Of a stretch of 11,101 bases of DNA, positions 6,950 to 11,101 are shown in pieces. A model generated the notes under the pieces. That model was not told where the DNA came from, did no database searches, and was given only the letters and a program-made list of their open reading frames with translations. The stretch is taken from positions 1 to 11,101 of the forward strand of contig NYTN01000060.1 of NCBI GenBank assembly GCA_002683515.1. The letters are read 5' to 3'. Position 1 is the stretch's first letter; each line of letters begins with the position of its first letter. The DNA is from Rhodobiaceae bacterium (GTDB lineage: Bacteria > Pseudomonadota > Alphaproteobacteria > RS24). A program made the position numbers and the translations under genes.

Positions 6950-7687
6950 ATGAAGGACATTACCTTGGCCCTGGATCGAACCCAGCCATTGCCGTTGTAT
7001 TACCAGACATATGAGGTGTTGCGCTCGCAGCTTGCCAGCGGCATTTGGAAAGTTGGCGACTTTTTGCCACCAATTCCCGACTTGGCTTCCCGTTTCAGTG
7101 TCTCTGTGGTGACCATTCGCCAGGCGCTTGATTTATTGCGGCAGGATGGCTTGGTCCGTTCTGAACGTGGCCGCGGCACCTCGGTGTTGGCGGGTAAGTT
7201 GGGTGCCCGGCCATTGGATCTCAAATCTAAAGTAAGTGACCTGATCCGGCTTTATGAAGACGATAGTCCAGAGCAGGAGCCTCTTGACGAAGGCGTCGCC
7301 ATGCCGACTCTTTCAGAGTCGGATTTCAATCTTTGTAAATCCTATTTCTTTATCAAGCGGGCGCATGTTCGTGACGGTATAAGATACTGTCTGATCACGC
7401 TTCATATCGAGGAAGAGTTGTTCCGAAGGAACGAATCGGACTTCCGCCAGAGGTTAGCACTGCCAGTGTTATTTGAAAGCGTGGATCTGAAAATCGGGCG
7501 GGTCTGGCAGACACTGACGATCGAAAAAGCCGATCACATGGTAGCCGCCTCTTTGAAAATTCTGTCAGGTGATCCGGTTGCGAGAGTGAAACGTTATATT
7601 ACCGATAGCTCGAATAGTCTGATTTATTTTGCAGAGGCGTATAATCGGCATGACTGTGTCCAGTATAGGATGGAGTTGAAGGTATGA
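6950..7687 (+). CDS. GntR family transcriptional regulator, HutC/UTRA type
   Basis: DNA-binding regulator of 245 residues. The N-terminal winged helix-turn-helix covers about residues 13-80: PLYYQTYEVLRSQLASGIW, then FLPPIPDLASRFSVSVVTIR with the recognition helix, and the wing LVRSERGRGTSV. The usual 'LPSE' before the second helix is replaced by LPPI. The C-terminal half (about 95-242) fits a UTRA ligand-binding domain of the HutC subfamily and ends with the family-like AEAYNRHDCVQYRMEL. The frame stays open upstream to 6398, but that extension runs antisense through the GMC gene. The ATG at 6950 has GGAAGG seven bases before it and starts right at the wHTH, so it is the true start. The gene is divergent from the GMC gene and its stop overlaps the next start (ATGA), so it is co-transcribed with the racemase-like gene and probably autoregulated. 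The effector is likely a pathway substrate or intermediate (inference). Confidence 0.92.
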   Translation: MKDITLALDRTQPLPLYYQTYEVLRSQLASGIWKVGDFLPPIPDLASRFSVSVVTIRQALDLLRQDGLVRSERGRGTSVLAGKLGARPLDLKSKVSDLIRLYEDDSPEQEPLDEGVAMPTLSESDFNLCKSYFFIKRAHVRDGIRYCLITLHIEEELFRRNESDFRQRLALPVLFESVDLKIGRVWQTLTIEKADHMVAASLKILSGDPVARVKRYITDSSNSLIYFAEAYNRHDCVQYRMELKV

Positions 7688-8802
7688 TCAGGATCGAGCA
7701 ACTGGAGGCTATCGTCTATCGCTATCCTCTGGAAACGCCTGTGCAAACCTCCTTCGGGCTGATGGCCGACCGACCAATGGTCGTGGTCAAGCTCACGAAC
7801 CATGACGGTGTCATCGGCTGGGGTGAAATCTGGTGTAATTTTCCGAACGTCGGCGCGGAACATCGTGCCAGACTGGCTGAAAATATAATTGCCCCAATCC
7901 TGATACAAAGTGATTTTGGATCACCTGAGGAGGCGTTTGATCATCTAACCGCTGCCACCTGGGTGCTGGGCTTGCAGACTGGTGAAACTGGGCCATTGGC
8001 GCAGGTTATTGCCGGTGTGGAAATCGCTCTTGCCGACATCGCTGGCAAGCTGGCGGGTGTTCCGCTGTGGAAATTATACGGTGGTGCTGCTGACAGCGTG
8101 TCGGTCTATGCCAGCGGTATAAACCCGTCCAAGCCGGAAATTATTGCTATGGCGGCAGTCGATTCTGGTTATCAGGCGTTAAAGCTTAAGATCGGCTTTG
8201 GGGTAGAAATAGACACCCGTAATCTTGCCGTGCTCCGCAATCTTCTGGGGGCGGAAGGGCAATTGATGGCCGATGCCAACCAAGCTTGGACTGTCGATGA
8301 GGCCAGCACGATGCTGGACCGACTTGCGCCCTTCAACCTGGCATGGTTGGAAGAACCGATTGCGGCTGACCGGCCGGAGTCCGAATGGCGCTCGCTTAAG
8401 GAGTTGGCCAGCATGCAATTGGCAGCGGGTGAGAACATCTCGAGCCAAGAGGCATATGCCTCTTGGCTGTGTTCAGACATTCTCGGCGTGATGCAGCCTG
8501 ATTTGGCCAAATGGGGTGGTTTCAGCAAGACTTTACCGGTTGCAAGGCAGATTATCGCATCGGGCAAACGCTATTGCCCACATTATCTTGGGGGCGGGAT
8601 CGGCTTGGTGGCCTCAGCGCATGCCCTGGCTGCCGTTGGAGGGGATGGTTTGCTGGAAGTGGACATCAATGCCAATCCACTTAGAAGCGAACTTGCAGGT
8701 GACCTTTTATCAAAAGAAAAGGGAAAAGCATGCCTGGGGGATGCGCCCGGCCTTGGTTATGAGCCAGATCTGTTTTCTGTCCAGCAATACAGGGTCTTTT
8801 GA
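7684..8802 (+). CDS. Enolase-superfamily enzyme, mandelate racemase subgroup
   Basis: Member of the mandelate racemase/muconate lactonising enzyme family (372 residues, normal length). These enzymes abstract the proton alpha to a carboxylate and then racemise or dehydrate the acid. An N-terminal capping domain (about 1-130) precedes the barrel. The barrel residues match the mandelate racemase set: the KxK pair Lys167/Lys169 in ALKLKIG, metal ligands Asp197 (MADANQAW), Glu223/224 (WLEEP) and Glu250 (AAGEN), the His-Asp dyad Asp273 (QPDLAKWGG) and His300 (CPHYLGGGIG), and Glu325 (LLEVD) where mandelate racemase has its electrophilic Glu. This set is shared by mandelate racemase and by acid-sugar dehydratases, so the product could be a racemised hydroxy acid or a 2-keto-3-deoxy acid. 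The start overlaps the GntR stop by four bases, which indicates translational coupling. Confidence 0.93.
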   Translation: MIRIEQLEAIVYRYPLETPVQTSFGLMADRPMVVVKLTNHDGVIGWGEIWCNFPNVGAEHRARLAENIIAPILIQSDFGSPEEAFDHLTAATWVLGLQTGETGPLAQVIAGVEIALADIAGKLAGVPLWKLYGGAADSVSVYASGINPSKPEIIAMAAVDSGYQALKLKIGFGVEIDTRNLAVLRNLLGAEGQLMADANQAWTVDEASTMLDRLAPFNLAWLEEPIAADRPESEWRSLKELASMQLAAGENISSQEAYASWLCSDILGVMQPDLAKWGGFSKTLPVARQIIASGKRYCPHYLGGGIGLVASAHALAAVGGDGLLEVDINANPLRSELAGDLLSKEKGKACLGDAPGLGYEPDLFSVQQYRVF

Positions 8803-8841
8803 CCACCTATTGTGGCAGTGGAATATCTTAACGTTTTATTA

Positions 8842-8847
8842 AGGAGG
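8842..8847 (+). promoter_or_regulatory. Ribosome binding site deciding the GTG start of the dioxygenase gene
   Basis: A perfect AGGAGG lies five bases before the GTG at 8853 and fixes this non-ATG start. Its first two bases lie within the right arm of a small AT-rich inverted repeat (CTTAA 8827-8831 with TTAAG 8839-8843, 7-base loop), which could weakly mask the site. Confidence 0.75.
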
Positions 8848-8852
8848 AAATT

Positions 8853-9701
8853 GTGGGGCTGCATGTTGAAAACACCGACGCTTCATTTGGTGCCTTTGTT
8901 ACCGGAGTTGATCTGAGCAAGGACCTATCGTCAGATCTCGTTGCGGAATTACGTGTCCTTTGGCTTAAACACAAAGTGCTTGCCTTTCCGGAACAGGAGA
9001 TGAACGACAGGGATCTGGAGCGGTTCTCTCTGTATTTTGGTGAGTTTGGAGAGGATCCCTTTCTTGGACATATTGAAGGTCACGAAAACATTGCTGCCAT
9101 ACAACGTAACGCGGATGAAACAACGCCTATCTTTGCAGAGAATCTGCATTCTGACTGGAGTTTTCTGGATGTGCCGCCGGCTGGTACGTGCCTTTTTGGT
9201 ATAATAATACCCCCTTCGGGCGGCAATACCTTGTTCGCTGATCAGGTGGCTGCTTACGAAAATCTGCCAGATAACCTGCGCGGCCAGGCGGATTCTCTCG
9301 TTGCAATCCACTCAGCCAAAAAAGGTTACGCACCCGATGGAAAATTTGGCGCGGCTGATAAAGCTAAAGGACGGTCGATGAATATCATCACCAGTGAATC
9401 AGCTAGTAAGCAAACACAGCATCCCTTCGTGCGAACGCATCACGAAACAGGACAAGAGGCGCTATTTTCATCGGCCGCATATGTCCAAGGTTTTGTGGGG
9501 TTTGACCAACAGGAAAGCGAGCAGTTGCTCGCAACGTTTTATGAATACCAAAGCGCCGAGGAGGTGCTCTATTCCCACAAATGGTCCGCCAACATGCTGC
9601 TCATATGGGATAACCGGTCACTTCTGCATGCGGCAACCGGCGGCTATGACGGCTATGACAGGTTGCTTCATCGCACTACCATCGCTGATACACGCTTTTA
9701 G
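8853..9701 (+). CDS. TauD/TfdA family Fe(II)/2-oxoglutarate-dependent dioxygenase
   Basis: Non-haem iron dioxygenase of the TauD/TfdA family (282 residues, typical length). These enzymes couple decarboxylation of 2-oxoglutarate to hydroxylation of a substrate, often next to a sulfonate, sulfate, carboxylate or amine group. The iron ligands are visible: His99 and Asp101 in NLHSDWSF, and His259 in IWDNRSLLHAA. Arg274 in LLHRTTI is the expected 2-oxoglutarate-binding arginine, and Thr126 in GGNTLFAD the other co-substrate contact. The N-terminus (SFGAFVTGVDLS, 11-22) and VLWLKHKVLAFPEQ (35-48) are also typical. The start is GTG with a perfect AGGAGG. It follows the racemase-like gene after 50 bp with no terminator between, so it is most likely the third gene of the plus-strand operon. 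Taurine, 2,4-D, alkylsulfate and other relatives share these residues; the substrate is not resolved. Confidence 0.93.
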   Translation: MGLHVENTDASFGAFVTGVDLSKDLSSDLVAELRVLWLKHKVLAFPEQEMNDRDLERFSLYFGEFGEDPFLGHIEGHENIAAIQRNADETTPIFAENLHSDWSFLDVPPAGTCLFGIIIPPSGGNTLFADQVAAYENLPDNLRGQADSLVAIHSAKKGYAPDGKFGAADKAKGRSMNIITSESASKQTQHPFVRTHHETGQEALFSSAAYVQGFVGFDQQESEQLLATFYEYQSAEEVLYSHKWSANMLLIWDNRSLLHAATGGYDGYDRLLHRTTIADTRF

Positions 9702-9763
9702 TTTGTTTAATTTAAAGACCAGTTAAGTTCTTCTAGCTCTGTCGCGGCAGACAAGGATTACTA

Positions 9764-9786
9764 AGAGTGCTTGAGACTCTGTTTTT
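9764..9786 (+). terminator. Possible weak intrinsic terminator after the dioxygenase gene
   Basis: AGAGT (9764-9768) pairs with ACTCT (9776-9780) across a 7-base loop and is followed by GTTTTT (9781-9786). It is 63 bp past the dioxygenase stop, in the right orientation to end the plus-strand operon. The stem is only 5 bp, so this is a tentative call. Confidence 0.35.
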
Positions 9787-10200
9787 CCGATGGATGGCAC
9801 AGGGCTCCAAATCCTTTTAGATGTTTTGTCGGCTCCCGAAACGCGGTGCTTGGATTTGGGCATTCCAGAAACGGCTATATATCAACGGCTTAAGGGCGCC
9901 TAAATTCAGGTGCATGCAACGGCGGTGGCGTGCCGCTTCAACCGGTGTTACTTGCGCCGCTCGGCATTTGCGAAGGGTTGCTTGTCGTTTGGCCTTATGC
10001 CTAGTACCGTTGATATTCCTGGTAAAGCGTCCAGAAAGTCATTTGTGATTGCGTCAAGAGGCTGACGCTTAGTTCCTGTGGCTGATCGTTGCTATTCACT
10101 GGTTTGCCAAATCAAAATGCTATGAATTCCAAATTTTGTCGCCTAGCTCATAATAATCATTGGGTAGCCTAGTTCATTATAAACGCTATCAAAGATGCGA
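9787..10200. other. Gene-free stretch, possibly decayed coding DNA
   Basis: I see no convincing gene here on either strand. The longest plus-strand frame (ATG 9821 to 10048, 75 codons) is very rich in Arg, Cys and Trp and has no family resemblance. Another frame gives a more protein-like 37-codon stretch from ATG 9790 to TAA 9903 (MDGTGLQILLDVLSAPETRC...), and the same frame runs on past the stop to 10064. This could be the remnant of a lost gene, but I cannot name it. Further right (10141-10182) are two imperfect direct repeats, listed separately. Confidence 0.4.
10141..10182. repeat. Imperfect 16-bp direct repeat, 26-bp period
   Basis: GCCTAGCTCATAATAA at 10141-10156 recurs as GCCTAGTTCATTATAA at 10167-10182 (14 of 16 bases identical). 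The copies start 26 bp apart, not far from two and a half helical turns, and lie about 40-80 bp upstream of the predicted promoter of the lipoprotein gene. They might be tandem sites for a regulator. The role is unproven. Confidence 0.4.
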
Positions 10201-10221
10201 TGACAGCCTGTGACTTTTTGT

Positions 10222-10250
10222 TTGTATATATCGTATCAATTTGATATATT
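10222..10250 (+). promoter_or_regulatory. Predicted promoter with internal palindrome upstream of the lipoprotein gene
   Basis: TTGTAT (10222-10227), 17 bases, then TATATT (10245-10250) make a plausible sigma-70-type promoter. The -10 matches consensus at five of six positions and the -35 at three. In the spacer lies TATCAATTTGATA (10234-10246), a 13-bp palindrome with a central odd base and wider flanking symmetry (ATATATC and GATATAT). A repressor bound there would block the promoter. The sequence is strongly AT-rich, so chance matches are likely to some degree. Confidence 0.4.
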
Positions 10251-10322
10251 TATATTCGTATATCATCTGCATCAAGGTCAATTGTCTTGGACGGTTCGTA
10301 TCAACTACTACCCTTAAATGAG

Positions 10323-11101
10323 GTGGCTCGAAAAGCTGACCGGCGTTTCAGCGTGGCTGAGATCAAGTTCGCGCTACTTGCTGGTGTCAGTTTGACTACG
10401 CTAACAGCATGTGGCGGCGGTGGTGGTGGCCTTGCTTTAATTGGTGGCGGCGGTGGCGGTGGTGTTGCTGGTGGCCGCTTTCTTGGCGGCATGCTCCTCA
10501 AGGGGCCCATCGCTGACGCTCTCGTTTTTCAGGATATTGATGGCAGCGGGGCTTTTAGTTTTACGGACGTTGACGGTGATGGCGTGTTCAACCCGGCTGT
10601 CGATGTTGCTCTGGAACCGTTTGCGTACTCTGATTCGACAGGCGCGTTTTCATTAGAGCCTGTGAACAACGTTGCGCCGATCCTCACGGCAGGGGGCATC
10701 GACACTACCACTGGTGCGGCTGCCGGTCAGTTCCGCTTTGGGGCCAGCGACAATCTTGACACGGTGACACCTGTTTCCGCTGTGATGTCAAAGGTCAACG
10801 CCAATGTGGCGGCTGATCAGGTCTTCACCAAGCTGTCCGAGTCTGGCATCGCGGTTGACCTTAAAAACTATAATCCGATCTCTTCGGCTGCCGATGCTGG
10901 CGGTGCGGATGCAACGGCGGCAGCGGTTGATGCGCTTGGCGCGCAGATGCAGGCGACGATCAATGCCCTCGGCGCCATGCTTGAGGGCGTATCTGATATT
11001 AACAGTGCTGATCCACACAGTGATGCTGTTGACGCCATGGTCGCTGCGATCAACAGCGCGGGGTCGGCTGGTACCTCGATTGATTTTGGTTCGGTGACAG
11101 A
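10323..11101 (+). CDS. Glycine-rich surface lipoprotein, N-terminal part (3' end outside window)
   Basis: An open frame runs without a stop to the right edge (259 codons from 10323). The start of the protein is a lipoprotein signal: basic n-region (MARKADRRFS), hydrophobic core (IKFALLAGVSLTTL) and lipobox LTAC, with the lipidated Cys30 at 10410. Two glycine runs follow (31-36 and 41-47). Next comes a segment resembling the Ig/SdrD-B-like modules of large bacterial adhesins: KGPIADALVFQDIDGSG, DVDGDGVFNPAVD, then YSDSTGAFSLEP and TAGGIDTTTGAA. Residues 71-82 (DIDGSGAFSFTD) fit a 12-residue EF-hand loop, and a second Asp-rich loop starts at the same Asp82. After that the chain is rich in Ala, Ser and Asp (about 150-259). 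The start is uncertain: GTG 10323 gives a normal signal peptide but has no clear ribosome site, while TTG 10287 has AAGG nine bases upstream and would add 12 residues. Probably an outer-membrane or surface protein unrelated to the catabolic locus. Confidence 0.8.
   Translation, partial: MARKADRRFSVAEIKFALLAGVSLTTLTACGGGGGGLALIGGGGGGGVAGGRFLGGMLLKGPIADALVFQDIDGSGAFSFTDVDGDGVFNPAVDVALEPFAYSDSTGAFSLEPVNNVAPILTAGGIDTTTGAAAGQFRFGASDNLDTVTPVSAVMSKVNANVAADQVFTKLSESGIAVDLKNYNPISSAADAGGADATAAAVDALGAQMQATINALGAMLEGVSDINSADPHSDAVDAMVAAINSAGSAGTSIDFGSVT

Noticed and set aside
8172..8567. 131-codon minus-strand frame inside the racemase-like gene
   Set aside because: It is the shadow of a gene whose active-site residues are all recognisable, and it has no ribosome site or known motif.
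9720..9860. Possible tRNA or small RNA after the dioxygenase gene
   Set aside because: I could not fold a cloverleaf or find a CCA end or T-loop motif. Only a weak terminator-like hairpin is visible.
9821..10048. 75-codon plus-strand frame in the gene-free stretch
   Set aside because: It has an Arg/Cys/Trp-rich composition, no domain resemblance and no good ribosome site.
10301..10510. Proline-rich minus-strand frame
   Set aside because: The proline runs are only the reverse complement of the glycine codons of the lipoprotein gene.
10804..11097. 97-codon Arg/Leu-rich plus-strand frame at the right edge
   Set aside because: It overlaps the lipoprotein frame, which has a signal peptide, lipobox and sensible composition.

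Overview
The window looks like a piece of an alphaproteobacterial chromosome, probably from a marine heterotroph. I infer this from the gene content (a TAXI-type TRAP transporter, a GMC alcohol dehydrogenase, a TauD-family dioxygenase, a sulfatase) and the moderate GC content. A SAR116-like lineage is only a guess. Most of the window is one catabolic locus with two divergent arms. I see no rRNA, tRNA, CRISPR array or insertion sequence.

Layout. Positions 1-443 (+) hold the C-terminal end of a sulfatase that enters from the left. It converges on a minus-strand arm that reads, in transcription order: GMC-family FAD alcohol dehydrogenase (6798-5191), NAD(P) aldehyde dehydrogenase (5133-3697), TAXI TRAP solute-binding protein (3500-2475) and fused 4TM/12TM TRAP permease (2383-524). 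The plus-strand arm starts 151 bp away with a GntR/HutC-type regulator (6950-7687). It continues, with a 4-bp overlap, into an enolase-superfamily enzyme of the mandelate racemase subgroup (7684-8802), and then a TauD/TfdA dioxygenase with a GTG start (8853-9701). About 0.6 kb without a convincing gene follows. The window ends inside a glycine-rich lipoprotein (about 10323 to beyond 11101) that is open through the right edge.

How the genes could work together (inference). The periplasmic binding protein and permease import a small organic acid or similar polar substrate. The GMC enzyme oxidises a primary alcohol to an aldehyde and the aldehyde dehydrogenase takes it to a carboxylate. The racemase/dehydratase handles an alpha-hydroxy acid or acid sugar, and the Fe(II)/2-oxoglutarate dioxygenase hydroxylates or cleaves a side group. 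The GntR protein between the arms is the obvious local regulator. A sulfatase next door and a TauD-type enzyme hint at a sulfated or sulfonated substrate, but nothing in the sequence fixes the compound.

Regulatory structure is rich on the transporter side: an 18-bp perfect palindrome and a 9-bp inverted repeat with an overlapping 10-bp palindrome upstream of the binding protein, and a perfect 17-bp hairpin between binding protein and permease. The transporter genes are visibly more AT-rich than the dehydrogenase genes beside them, which suggests the arm was assembled from two modules.
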